This document shows positions 22,664-30,777 of a stretch of DNA of 50,575 nt, in pieces. The position numbers and the translations under genes are program-made. The DNA lies in assembly GCA_016929795.1 (NCBI GenBank), contig JAFGIA010000459.1, positions 1 through 50,575 of the forward strand, written 5' to 3'. A model generated the notes under the pieces. It saw only the letters and a program-made list of their open reading frames with translations. It was not told the DNA's origin and did not search any database. Positions within the stretch are counted from its first letter, which is position 1, and the number at the start of each line of letters is the position of its first letter. Source of the DNA: Anaerolineae bacterium. GTDB taxonomy: Bacteria; Chloroflexota; Anaerolineae; JAAYZQ01.

Positions 22664-24183
22664 CAATCAAACTCGAGTTTTTTATGGCGCATGGCGACGC
22701 TTTCCACCAGCCCGATACCCACCATCAGTGTCAGAAAAGAGCTGCCGCCATAGCTCACAAAGGGCAGGGGGAGGCCTGTCACAGGCATCAGGCCGATGTT
22801 CATGCCAATGTTGATCACCGTCTGGAAAAAGATCAGCCCGGCCATCCCGGCACACAGCAAGCGCCCAAAGGTGTCGCGCGACAGCTCGCCGATGCGCCCA
22901 ATGCGCCACAGCAGGAAAAAAAGGAGGCCGACCATTGCGACCGCCCCCAAAAAGCCAAGCTCTTCGGCCGTCACGGCAAAAATGAAATCGGTGTGGCGTA
23001 CCCGCAAAAAATGGAGCTGGCTCTGGCTGCCCTGCGTCAATCCTTTGCCCGTCCATCCCCCGGATCCGATGCTCACCAGCGCCTGATGCACATTGAAATA
23101 GGCGTCGGGGTCGCTGTTCGGATTGAGAAACAGGAGCAGCCGGTCGCGCATATAATCTTCCATGTTCAACCATAACAGAGGCAGGGCCGTCACTGCCCCG
23201 CCTGCCAGCAGCAACAGGTAGCGCAGGGGAATCCCTGCCATCCACACCATCGCCAGCCACATAGCGCCCAGGCTGAGTGCCGTGCCCAGATCCGGCTGCA
23301 GATAGATGAGGACCATCGGCAGCGCCACCAAGCCCAGCGACGTGATCAGGGTGCCCAGGCTGTCGATCCGCCCTTCCGCCTCTCGCTCTGCCAGAAATTT
23401 GGCCACGATAATGATCAACAAAATCTTGGACAGCTCGGAGGGCTGCACAGCGCCGGCGCCCAGCCAGCTCTGCGCGCCACCAGACACCTGGCCCACGATA
23501 AAGAGGACAGCCAGCATGGCCAGCACGGCGAGGTACACCATGTTCCCCAGCATGTCGGCAAAACGCAGCGTCAGGCAATCGATCAGGTAAACGACAGCCA
23601 CGGCACTCACCAGCAAGTAGGACGGGAAGAGAGGAGACGCACCCCACGACGAACGGCTCAACACGACGTAGGCAGCTCCTGCCATACCGATCGTCACCAC
23701 CGCCGCGAACAATCGGGGGAAAGCCAACTCCAGCGTCCGTATCCAGCACTCATCGGCCAAGAATACGCCCGCCACCAAAACCAATCCCAACAACACCGCC
23801 GGAGCATCTGCCCGAAACAGGCCAAGTTGGAACCCCGTCACCGCTCCAACGGCACTGGGGGCTGCCTGAACAGTGCTTGCGGCTGCCTCGACCTGGCCCA
23901 TACGCCACACGACGACGATCCCGGCCATCGCGAACCCTACCACCACCGGCGAGAGCAGGCGAACCCGGTGCTGGAACATCTCCAGCAGGCGGTAATCGAC
24001 CGCCGCCGTCACCAGCAGCACAACGGCACCGACGACGACGTATACAGCCTGCCGCCTGGGTGCAGTGCCCAGATCGATCGTGTTTAGCGTGGCGCTATAG
24101 ATCATGGTCACGCCATAGGCGGCCAACGCCAACAGCGCGATCAAGAGCAGATAATCAAAATTGCGCCACTGGCGCCTGGCCAT
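22663..24183 (-). CDS. rodA: RodA, SEDS peptidoglycan glycosyltransferase, with an enlarged N-terminal half
   Basis: 506 residues against the usual 370-430. RodA polymerises lipid II into glycan strands in the plasma membrane as partner of PBP2, which is encoded upstream in the same unit. The SEDS signatures are clear: GGAQSWLGAGAVQPSELSK, YLQPDLGTALS, the EELGFLGA segment, and the C-terminal GLPLPFVSYGGSSFL. The extra length lies between the third helix and the SWLG motif (about residues 95-215), where three or four additional hydrophobic segments are inserted. The N-terminal methionine follows a short gap after minE. The stop overlaps the DUF362 start. Confidence 0.95.
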   Translation of the reverse strand: MARRQWRNFDYLLLIALLALAAYGVTMIYSATLNTIDLGTAPRRQAVYVVVGAVVLLVTAAVDYRLLEMFQHRVRLLSPVVVGFAMAGIVVVWRMGQVEAAASTVQAAPSAVGAVTGFQLGLFRADAPAVLLGLVLVAGVFLADECWIRTLELAFPRLFAAVVTIGMAGAAYVVLSRSSWGASPLFPSYLLVSAVAVVYLIDCLTLRFADMLGNMVYLAVLAMLAVLFIVGQVSGGAQSWLGAGAVQPSELSKILLIIIVAKFLAEREAEGRIDSLGTLITSLGLVALPMVLIYLQPDLGTALSLGAMWLAMVWMAGIPLRYLLLLAGGAVTALPLLWLNMEDYMRDRLLLFLNPNSDPDAYFNVHQALVSIGSGGWTGKGLTQGSQSQLHFLRVRHTDFIFAVTAEELGFLGAVAMVGLLFFLLWRIGRIGELSRDTFGRLLCAGMAGLIFFQTVINIGMNIGLMPVTGLPLPFVSYGGSSFLTLMVGIGLVESVAMRHKKLEFD

Positions 24184-24217
24184 CCCCTCGGCTCCTTACG
24201 CTGGCTGCTGCCTGTCC

Positions 24218-24252
24218 CGAGTACCCCTCGGGCGTCGAGTACCCCTCGGGCG
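24218..24252. repeat. Two tandem 18-bp repeats between minE and rodA
   Basis: The unit CGAGTACCCCTCGGGCGT occurs twice in a row (24218-24235 and 24236-24252, the second lacking its last base). Each unit can form a small CCCGAG/CTCGGG hairpin. It fills most of the 85-bp gap between the minE stop and the rodA start. Its role is unknown. Confidence 0.7.
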
Positions 24253-24268
24253 AGGCATTGGGATCCAC

Positions 24269-24547
24269 CTACGATACCCCGGCCCGGGTCCGTCCCGCGG
24301 GACCCACCACCGGAATGTCCGCTGTCAGCCGGCTCTCGCGCCGGCTCTGGGTAAAGGTCACCTCTACCCCCGATGGATCGATTTCGACGTAGCGCGAGAT
24401 CACTGTGATGAGCTCATCTTTCATCTGGTCGAGCATCGCCGCCGACAGTTTGACCCTGTCGTGCACCAACACCAGCTTGAGGCGCTCCTTGGCCACCTCG
24501 CTGCTCGCCGGTTCCTGGCGTCCAAACAAACGCTCCAGAAAACCCAT
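24269..24547 (-). CDS. minE: MinE, cell-division topological specificity factor
   Basis: 92 residues, the usual size. The N-terminus MGFLERLFG is the amphipathic membrane-targeting helix. AKERLKLVLVHDRVKL is the anti-MinCD segment, and LITVISRYVEIDPSGVEVTF is the start of the dimerisation domain. MinE stimulates MinD ATPase and drives Min oscillation, so that MinC inhibits FtsZ only away from midcell. It lies 75 bp downstream of minD. Confidence 0.95.
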   Translation of the reverse strand: MGFLERLFGRQEPASSEVAKERLKLVLVHDRVKLSAAMLDQMKDELITVISRYVEIDPSGVEVTFTQSRRESRLTADIPVVGPAGRTRAGVS

Positions 24548-24622
24548 CCTCGCTTCTCCTTTCCCGGCAGTTCGGACCTATCGAGGATCGATTAGATCCG
24601 TCATCTTGATGAACAAGCCACT

Positions 24623-25417
24623 CTATCCACGCAAAAAGCGAGCCAGCCGGTCCAATACCCCCTGTGATGCTTCCAGTGGCATAAATGGGATATCTTGGCC
24701 CATGAGCCGCCCGGCAATATTGCGGAACGCCTGGCCCGACGACGTCTTGCCATCGAGCGCCACCGGCATCCCACGGTTGGTCGAGATCACAATCTCTTTG
24801 TCTTCCGGCACGATGCCCAGCAGGTCGATCGCTAGCAGCTCCACCACGTCGTCTGTACTCAGCATCTGCCCGCGGCGTACCATGTCCGCATTCAGCCGGT
24901 TGATGATCAACATCGCCGGTCCCTTTTCACCCGCCTCGACCAGGCCCACGATCCGATCCGCGTCGCGCACAGCAGACACTTCCGGCGTGGTGACGATCAC
25001 CACCTTGTCGGCGGGTGCCACGGCGTTGCGATAGCCCTGTTCGATCCCTGCCGGCGAGTCCACCAGGATAAAGTCGAAATCGGGCCGCAGCTCTCTGCAC
25101 AGATCCGTCATCTGTTCAGGGTTGACAGCCGACTTGTCACGCTTCTGTGCTGCCGGCAGCAGGTACAGCTCCGACAGCCGCTTGTCGCGGATAAGCGCCT
25201 GCCGCAGGCGGCAATGTCCCTCCACCGCGTCGACCAGATCGTAGACGATCCGATTTTCAAGGCCCATCACCACGTCGAGGTTGCGCAGGCCGATGTCGGC
25301 ATCGATGACGACCACGCGCTGGCTCAACATTGCCAGTGCCACGCCCAGGTTGGCCGTCGCCGTCGTCTTGCCCACCCCTCCCTTACCCGAAGTCACAGTG
25401 ATCACCGTCGCACCCAT
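24623..25417 (-). CDS. minD: MinD, septum-site determining ATPase
   Basis: 264 residues. The deviant Walker A GKGGVGKTT (residues 11-19), the DADIGLRNLD switch, FILVDSPAGIEQGY and IINRLNADMVRRG are diagnostic of MinD. The C-terminal VLDRLARFLRG is a short amphipathic membrane-targeting helix. MinD binds the membrane with ATP, recruits MinC and is released by MinE. It follows minC by 10 bp. Confidence 0.97.
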   Translation of the reverse strand: MGATVITVTSGKGGVGKTTATANLGVALAMLSQRVVVIDADIGLRNLDVVMGLENRIVYDLVDAVEGHCRLRQALIRDKRLSELYLLPAAQKRDKSAVNPEQMTDLCRELRPDFDFILVDSPAGIEQGYRNAVAPADKVVIVTTPEVSAVRDADRIVGLVEAGEKGPAMLIINRLNADMVRRGQMLSTDDVVELLAIDLLGIVPEDKEIVISTNRGMPVALDGKTSSGQAFRNIAGRLMGQDIPFMPLEASQGVLDRLARFLRG

Positions 25418-25427
25418 CTGCCTGCTC

Positions 25428-26150
25428 CTATCCTGTTTCGTTCCAACGCTCTACGACGATCTGTCCGTCCTGCACGCTTGCCATCTCGGGCACCTCGGGG
25501 GGCCGCCCACGCTCCGGGGGACGGGCGATGAACAAGCCGATCCGGATCTGGCTTGGAGTGAGCTGCAGCGCGCAGATCACCGCGTCTTCGTCGCCCATGG
25601 CGCCCGCGTGCGCCGTGCCCCGCAGCCTGCCCCACACCACCACGTCGCCACCGGCCACGATCTCGGCCCCCGGGTTCACGTCGCCGATGACGACCACGTG
25701 TCCCGCGTGGTGCACCGCCTGCCCTGACCGGATCGTGCGCCGCACTACCAACCCAGCCATCGCATCGCGCCCCCCTGCGTGCGCCGGCTCGGCGCGCGCC
25801 GCGGGCGAGTCGTGCACCACCACCTCCAGACCCAGGTCACCTGCCGCCGTGCACGTCGTGGGATGATCACTCTCCACCGCCCACAGCGACATCCCCAACC
25901 CTTCCAGCAGCCGGCCAATCGAGCTCAACTGCTCTGACGTCAGCGCGCGGTCGCCCGTATGCAGTGCCACACGCCCGCCGCGAAAAAAAGATGCCTTTGC
26001 ACGCAGGCGCGCCTCGACCTCTTCCAACACCGTGTGCAGGGGGCCAGTCCCCAGGCTGATGATCAGCCCCTCATTCGTGCCCCTGATCGTGACCGGTCGA
26101 GGGGAGGCGAGAGTACTCGCCTTCAGGTCAGATTCCTCCACTTTGTGCAT
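25428..26150 (-). CDS. minC: MinC, septum-site determining protein (FtsZ inhibitor)
   Basis: 240 residues. The C-terminal half shows the beta-helix repeats of MinC: RTIRSGQAVHHAGHVVVIGD, VNPGAEIVAGGDVVVWGRL, RGTAHAGAMGDEDAVICALQ and the LTPSQIRIG end. The N-terminal domain (about 15-90) has the expected FFRGGRVALHTGDRALT pattern. MinC disassembles FtsZ polymers at places marked by MinD. The gene begins 20 bp after the C39-like peptidase stop and precedes minD in the usual CDE order. Confidence 0.93.
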   Translation of the reverse strand: MHKVEESDLKASTLASPRPVTIRGTNEGLIISLGTGPLHTVLEEVEARLRAKASFFRGGRVALHTGDRALTSEQLSSIGRLLEGLGMSLWAVESDHPTTCTAAGDLGLEVVVHDSPAARAEPAHAGGRDAMAGLVVRRTIRSGQAVHHAGHVVVIGDVNPGAEIVAGGDVVVWGRLRGTAHAGAMGDEDAVICALQLTPSQIRIGLFIARPPERGRPPEVPEMASVQDGQIVVERWNETG

Positions 26151-26170
26151 CTCTTAACCCTGCTCGCCAC

Positions 26171-27211
26171 TCAATCATCCCACGCTGCGACCTCGATCGC
26201 CATTGGCCCAAAGTAGCCCATGGCACGCTCGAAATCGGCCACCAGGTAATAGTCCTCGCCGCCATCCCATGGATCGTTCGCCCACACCCCCCCGGCATCA
26301 TACCCCGTCACCACGACTGCGTGCTGGTAGGGTACGAGAACTACCAACTCCCCCCCTACGGTCACCTCCACCGGTGTGCTGACCAGGCAATCATACGTCA
26401 CCCACGCCACCACTGGATTGCCACGTGCCAGCGCGGCCCGGACGCCACCCAATCCACCTTCTACCATCTGTGCCTTCAGCCCATAGCTTGATAACACCGC
26501 GGCCACCGGCGCGGCATAGACACCATAATCGATTGTACCGCCTGGTGCCCCGTCCACATTCCCCCGAAAGCCGAGAGATGGATTGTCGTTGTGCGGAAGC
26601 GCCGCCAGCACATCCTCCTCGCTTACGTCCACTCCATGGTAGCGTGCAGCCATCGACGCGGCGGACGATTCACAGCTCAGGTTGTGGCCCTGCTTCTGTG
26701 CCTCGACATCCAGCCTCACCATGTCGGGCCACGCCTTTGGGCGGGGTGACCCCGCCCCTACTGGCGCTCCATCCGGCTCGACCCCACTCGCTACACCCGC
26801 TGCGTCAGCCGCGCCCGCTGCGTAAGCCGCGGCCAGCACCGCCACCTGCCGCTCCAGCTCGTCGACCCTGGCAGCGAGCGCAGCCTGCTCGGCGAACACT
26901 TCTGCCCACGCGGCTGGCTCGCCCACGGCCGGCTCTGCCGTGGGCTCGACCGGCAGTTCTGCCGCCCACTGCATGGCGCGCTCGACAACTACCAGCCGGG
27001 CGTCCAGAGCGGCGGCCGTGGCCTGCGCCTCTGCCAGGCGTAAATCAGCCGCCAGCTCATCAACCTGCGCGCGCAGGCGTGTCACCTCGCCTGCTTGTCG
27101 CTGCCAGGCCACCACACTCACACCGACAGCGCCAAGCACCACGACCACTAGGCTCGCCACGATCAACCAGGCGGCAAGGCGGGCACACGATCGCCCGCTC
27201 TCTCGCTTCAC
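26171..27211 (-). CDS. Membrane-anchored coiled-coil C39-like cysteine peptidase
   Basis: 346 residues. The GTG start overlaps the mrdA stop (GTGA). A single transmembrane anchor (WLIVASLVVVVLGAVGVSVV, about residues 14-34) is followed by a predicted coiled coil (VTRLRAQVDELAADL and onward, to about 130), then an Ala/Gly/Pro-rich linker. The C-terminal domain (about 165-340) is of the C39-like papain fold: Gln in EAQKQ, catalytic Cys near 177 in NLSCESSAASM, His near 299 in YQHAVVVTGYD, and Asp near 313 in WANDPWDG. The domain is predicted to be outside the membrane. Peptidases of this family usually cleave peptides or peptide links; the substrate here is unknown. Its place inside the elongasome/Min operon suggests an envelope role. 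The linker is partly encoded by a GC-rich palindrome (26739-26761). Confidence 0.87.
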   Translation of the reverse strand: MKRESGRSCARLAAWLIVASLVVVVLGAVGVSVVAWQRQAGEVTRLRAQVDELAADLRLAEAQATAAALDARLVVVERAMQWAAELPVEPTAEPAVGEPAAWAEVFAEQAALAARVDELERQVAVLAAAYAAGAADAAGVASGVEPDGAPVGAGSPRPKAWPDMVRLDVEAQKQGHNLSCESSAASMAARYHGVDVSEEDVLAALPHNDNPSLGFRGNVDGAPGGTIDYGVYAAPVAAVLSSYGLKAQMVEGGLGGVRAALARGNPVVAWVTYDCLVSTPVEVTVGGELVVLVPYQHAVVVTGYDAGGVWANDPWDGGEDYYLVADFERAMGYFGPMAIEVAAWDD

Positions 27212-29205
27212 GACGTGCTGCCTCCCCGCGCTCGGCTGAAATAATAGCCCAAGATCTCGTTCGCGATCGGCACCGCCGTGCCCGAGCCCTCACCCCCACC
27301 ATAGACAAAGACGACCAGTGCGATCTCTGGATCCTGGTAGGGTGCAAAAGCAGTGAACCACGCGTGCGTGGGCAATGTCCCGTCTTTGTTTCGATCCGGC
27401 AGCCCATCCTTGTTCTCATCGGTGAAAAATTCGGCCGAGCCTGTCTTGCCTGCCACCGCCACACCTGGCACATTCATCCTATACGCCGTTGCACCGGCAC
27501 CTGCTACCGCTGCACGCATTCCCTGTCGCACAATGTCGAAATTCTCTGCCGACGCGGGCACACGCCGGATGACGTCGGGGGCGAAGGCTTGCACCACCCG
27601 TCCCTCGGCGTCGACCACCTCGCGCACGAGCTGAGGGCGGTAGAGCGTCCCGCCATTGGCCACCACCGCCGTCGCGTTCACCACCTGCAGCGGCGTCGCC
27701 AGTACATAACCCTGCCCGATCGCCATGTTGTAGGTATCGCCTGTCACCCACGATTCGTTATAGTTTGCCCGTTTCCACTGCGGGTCGGGCACGAGCCCTG
27801 TCGTCTCTCCGGGCAGGTCAATGCCCGCTTGCCGGCCATAACCAAGCAGCTCGGCATAGTAGGCCAGGCGCTCCTGCCCGAGACCCTGAAACCGATCTCG
27901 GTAGCCGCCCGCCACCTGGTAGAAATAGATGTCGCACGACTGTCCAATCGCCGACACCAGCCCCAGTGCGCCGTGAGCACCGTGGTAGCCATGGTGGATC
28001 CAGCAATAGAAGGGCTGCGCCAGGCTGGGGTCACCAGGGTAATAAAAGTTTGGCAGCCACAAGATCCCGCCACACGACAGCCGCGTCGCCGAGGTCACCA
28101 CGCCCTCTTCCAAGGCCCCCACGGCGGCGACGAGCTTGAAGGTGGATCCTGGCGGGAACATGCCCGAGATGGCGTGGTTCACCAGCGGGTGCGCCGGGTT
28201 ATCAAGCAGCGCTTGTAGTGTCTCGGGCGAAATGCCGCCTGTAAACGCATTATTGTCGTAACTCGGCAGCGACACCAGCGCCAGGAGCTCACCCGACTGC
28301 GGGTCCATAAGGATCACCACACCCTCTTTTTTGCCCAGGCTTGTCAACTGCGCCTGCAAGATATCCGTCACTGTGCGCTGCAAATCCAGGTCGATCGTCA
28401 GGTTCAGATTATACCCGGGCTTGGTCGCCGCTAGCTCACCCACCGTTTGCACCTCGCGCCCGGCCACATCCACTTCGACCAGTTTTTGCCCATCCTCTCC
28501 CCGCAGCTCTTCCTCGTGCGAGTATTCAAGCCCCTGCAAGCCCACCAGGTGGCGGTTGGCATCGTATCCCGCCTCTTCGTACACCGTCACCTGTTCGCCG
28601 GGAATCGGACCGACGTAGCCAACAAAGTGCGCGGTAAGTGGGCCATATAGGTAATCGCGCACCGCCTCGGCCTGCACAAGTACACCAGGCCAGTCGAGGT
28701 GCTCCTGCTCCAGTACCATCGCCACGTCACGCGCGATACCAGACTTGAGCGTCACTGGCCGGTACGGGGCAAGAACCGCCTCCTCAAGGATGTCCAGAAT
28801 ACCTGGATCGGGCTCGACAGAGCGCTGCACGACGGGCGACACCCTGCCCGGCACCTGTCCATGCGCCGGCGGGGCAGTGAGCGGCATGTCGATCAATGTG
28901 GCCAGGTGCGCCAACAACTCACGCTGCTCCGACTCGTCCTCAGGAAGGTAGGCGGGCACGATGCTAACCGTGAGACGCGGCATGTTGCGCACCAGAAGAT
29001 GCCCGCGGCGGTCGTACATCACCCCTCGTGGGGCGAGCGTGTGTTCCAGGCGAAAGCGATTGACATCGGCTGCCTCCTGGTAATACTCGGCGCGTGTCAT
29101 TTGCAGGGCACCCAGGCGCCCCACGAGCACCACGAACGCGAGTGCGAGCGCGATGCGATAGGCCACGACCCGGATGCCGATTCCCCTTGCGCCTACTTGC
29201 TTCAT
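27208..29205 (-). CDS. mrdA: Penicillin-binding protein 2 (elongation-specific DD-transpeptidase)
   Basis: 665 residues from the ATG at 29205, one base after the mreD stop; an upstream in-frame ATG at 29262 would overlap mreD. There is one N-terminal transmembrane segment (IALALAFVVLVGRLGALQ). The dimerisation domain contains LAPRGVMYDRRGHLLVRN. The transpeptidase domain has catalytic Ser in PPGSTFKL (near 353), SCD (near 423) in GQSCDIYFYQV, and KTG (near 586) in VAGKTGSAEFF. It crosslinks peptidoglycan in the side wall together with RodA and MreC. The stop overlaps the start of the C39-like peptidase. Confidence 0.95.
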   Translation of the reverse strand: MKQVGARGIGIRVVAYRIALALAFVVLVGRLGALQMTRAEYYQEAADVNRFRLEHTLAPRGVMYDRRGHLLVRNMPRLTVSIVPAYLPEDESEQRELLAHLATLIDMPLTAPPAHGQVPGRVSPVVQRSVEPDPGILDILEEAVLAPYRPVTLKSGIARDVAMVLEQEHLDWPGVLVQAEAVRDYLYGPLTAHFVGYVGPIPGEQVTVYEEAGYDANRHLVGLQGLEYSHEEELRGEDGQKLVEVDVAGREVQTVGELAATKPGYNLNLTIDLDLQRTVTDILQAQLTSLGKKEGVVILMDPQSGELLALVSLPSYDNNAFTGGISPETLQALLDNPAHPLVNHAISGMFPPGSTFKLVAAVGALEEGVVTSATRLSCGGILWLPNFYYPGDPSLAQPFYCWIHHGYHGAHGALGLVSAIGQSCDIYFYQVAGGYRDRFQGLGQERLAYYAELLGYGRQAGIDLPGETTGLVPDPQWKRANYNESWVTGDTYNMAIGQGYVLATPLQVVNATAVVANGGTLYRPQLVREVVDAEGRVVQAFAPDVIRRVPASAENFDIVRQGMRAAVAGAGATAYRMNVPGVAVAGKTGSAEFFTDENKDGLPDRNKDGTLPTHAWFTAFAPYQDPEIALVVFVYGGGEGSGTAVPIANEILGYYFSRARGGSTS

Positions 29206-29206
29206 G

Positions 29207-29707
29207 CTAGTACTCGATCTGCCCTCCACTGAACCATCTCGACAGCCAGCGGGCGATGACAAATATCACCGGGACCATGATGGTGTTAAGCGCTGCCGCG
29301 GGCAGAACCAGGCGCAACAGCGTCTCGCCCCACAGCACAGCCCCCCCCAACAGGTGGACAACGCCCATAAAGATCAGGTCGTACACGAGCGTCCCCACAA
29401 AGGCGGCCACGAGGGGCAAGGCCAGGTGGCTGCGGAAAACGGTCGGCTCTGCCAGTCCGGCGAGAAACCCCGCGGCGATCATCGACAGCGTGCCGGCGCC
29501 AAATGGGGCACCCGAAAAGATATCGAGCATCACCCCGCCGATGAATCCCCACACGAGCCCCTGCCTCGCCCCCCTGAGCAGGCCCCAGCTTACCACCCAC
29601 AACAAAGGTAGATCGGGAAACACCCCCCACACGTCGACGTGCGCAACGATCGTGGACTGTACGAGGACGGCTGCGAGCAGGAGTGGAACCACCAGGTAGA
29701 TGGTCAT
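29207..29707 (-). CDS. mreD: MreD, rod shape-determining membrane protein
   Basis: 166 residues with five or six hydrophobic helices. FPDLPLLWVVSWGLLRGARQ, GFIGGVMLDIFSGAPFGAGT and the PAAALNTIMVPVIF end match MreD. It is a core component of the elongasome and bridges MreC to the transpeptidase. The strong ribosome site (GGAGGGGAG) upstream of the ATG at 29707 lies in one arm of a GC-rich hairpin. Confidence 0.93.
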   Translation of the reverse strand: MTIYLVVPLLLAAVLVQSTIVAHVDVWGVFPDLPLLWVVSWGLLRGARQGLVWGFIGGVMLDIFSGAPFGAGTLSMIAAGFLAGLAEPTVFRSHLALPLVAAFVGTLVYDLIFMGVVHLLGGAVLWGETLLRLVLPAAALNTIMVPVIFVIARWLSRWFSGGQIEY

Positions 29708-29714
29708 TTTATCT

Positions 29715-29771
29715 CCCCTCCGCCTCGTTAGGCGGGGGGACCCCGCCCCTACACAGGCTCCCGCCCCTACT
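29715..29771 (-). promoter_or_regulatory. GC-rich REP-like palindromes between mreC and mreD, one covering the mreD ribosome site
   Basis: On the minus strand, GTAGGGGCGGG occurs twice (ending near 29770 and 29752). The second copy continues into a palindrome, then into a CCGCC/GGCGG stem (29720-29724 with 29731-29735) extended by CCCC/GGGG. The outer arm is the mreD ribosome site. The mreC stop codon lies within the first copy. A very similar palindrome occurs inside the C39-like peptidase gene at 26739-26761. These may be dispersed elements or RNA structures that tune mreD translation. Confidence 0.6.
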
Positions 29772-30627
29772 GCCCATCCTCGTCCTCTATCTCCTGGAGC
29801 GGATCGACCGCCTGAAACTCGGTGAGCACAAGCACCACCTCCAGGTGGTCAAAATCCACGGTAGGCTGCACGATGGCTACCTGGTAGAGCTCATAGTCCT
29901 TGCGCTCTACCTCCGTCACCTGCCCAATGGGAATCTGGCGGGGAAAGTTGCCGCCGAGTCCCGAGGTAAAGACAATATCGCCCACGCTCACCGTGTCGGC
30001 CTGTGGGATGGCACGCATCTTGAGTGTGCCATCAGGCTGTCCCTCCACCAGTCCGCTGGCGCGTGTGCTCTGGGTCAGCGCGTGCACCGAGCTGCTGCTG
30101 TCGATGAGGAGCAGCACGCGCGACCAGCCCTCGCCGACTGCCGAAATGCGCCCCACCAGCCCACGATCTGTGGCAACCGGCATGTTGCGCTCGATCCCGC
30201 TTTCGCGCCCTACGTCCAGGGTGATGTAGCGCTGGATGTTGGTCGGTTCGCGGCTGATGACACGCGCCAAGACGTGCGCGCCCTGGTAGCCGAATGCAGG
30301 ATTGTCCTGAACGAAATTGAGCAGATCACGCAGCAGGCCTGCCTCGACCATGATCTCTCGCAGCCTCACATTTTCCAGGACGAGCCGGGCGTTTTCTGTC
30401 TCCAGCTCTTCGTTCCGCCGCCGCAGATCTCTCAGGTCTCGTGCCGTCTGGGCGATTTCTCCAAACTGATCGACCACCCCACTCGCCGCCTCCTGAACGG
30501 GTCGGGTGATCGACACCACAAACCCCTCGATCGGCTGCAACAGCCCGCTTCTGTGGAGTATGATGCCGAGCAACGTCGCCGCGATCAGGAAAATCGGCAC
30601 CAGGCTGTAAAGGCGCTCACGAGTCAT
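29767..30627 (-). CDS. mreC: MreC, rod shape-determining protein
   Basis: 286 residues. A transmembrane helix (YSLVPIFLIAATLLGIIL) is followed by a coiled coil (about 60-105, LRRRNEELETENARLVLENV), then two six-stranded beta domains containing VISREPTNIQRYITLDVG, GLVGRISAVGEGWSRVLLL and ITFTSGLGG-like segments. MreC dimerises in the periplasm or outer wall zone and activates PBP2. The ATG at 30627 has AGGAA 7 bases upstream. It lies 150 bp downstream of mreB; that gap holds no gene or clear terminator. Confidence 0.94.
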   Translation of the reverse strand: MTRERLYSLVPIFLIAATLLGIILHRSGLLQPIEGFVVSITRPVQEAASGVVDQFGEIAQTARDLRDLRRRNEELETENARLVLENVRLREIMVEAGLLRDLLNFVQDNPAFGYQGAHVLARVISREPTNIQRYITLDVGRESGIERNMPVATDRGLVGRISAVGEGWSRVLLLIDSSSSVHALTQSTRASGLVEGQPDGTLKMRAIPQADTVSVGDIVFTSGLGGNFPRQIPIGQVTEVERKDYELYQVAIVQPTVDFDHLEVVLVLTEFQAVDPLQEIEDEDGQ

Positions 30628-30777
30628 CGCGGGTTCCTATCCCAACACCACGCTCTTTGCCTCGCCGTTCTCCTCCTCCCACGGCGACTGCCACACAGAC
30701 CTTCCAGGTGGGGTGATGGGCACTTCCCTGCCAGAGAACCGCGCCCAGGCGCGCACGACACACAGGCTCTCAAAGAG

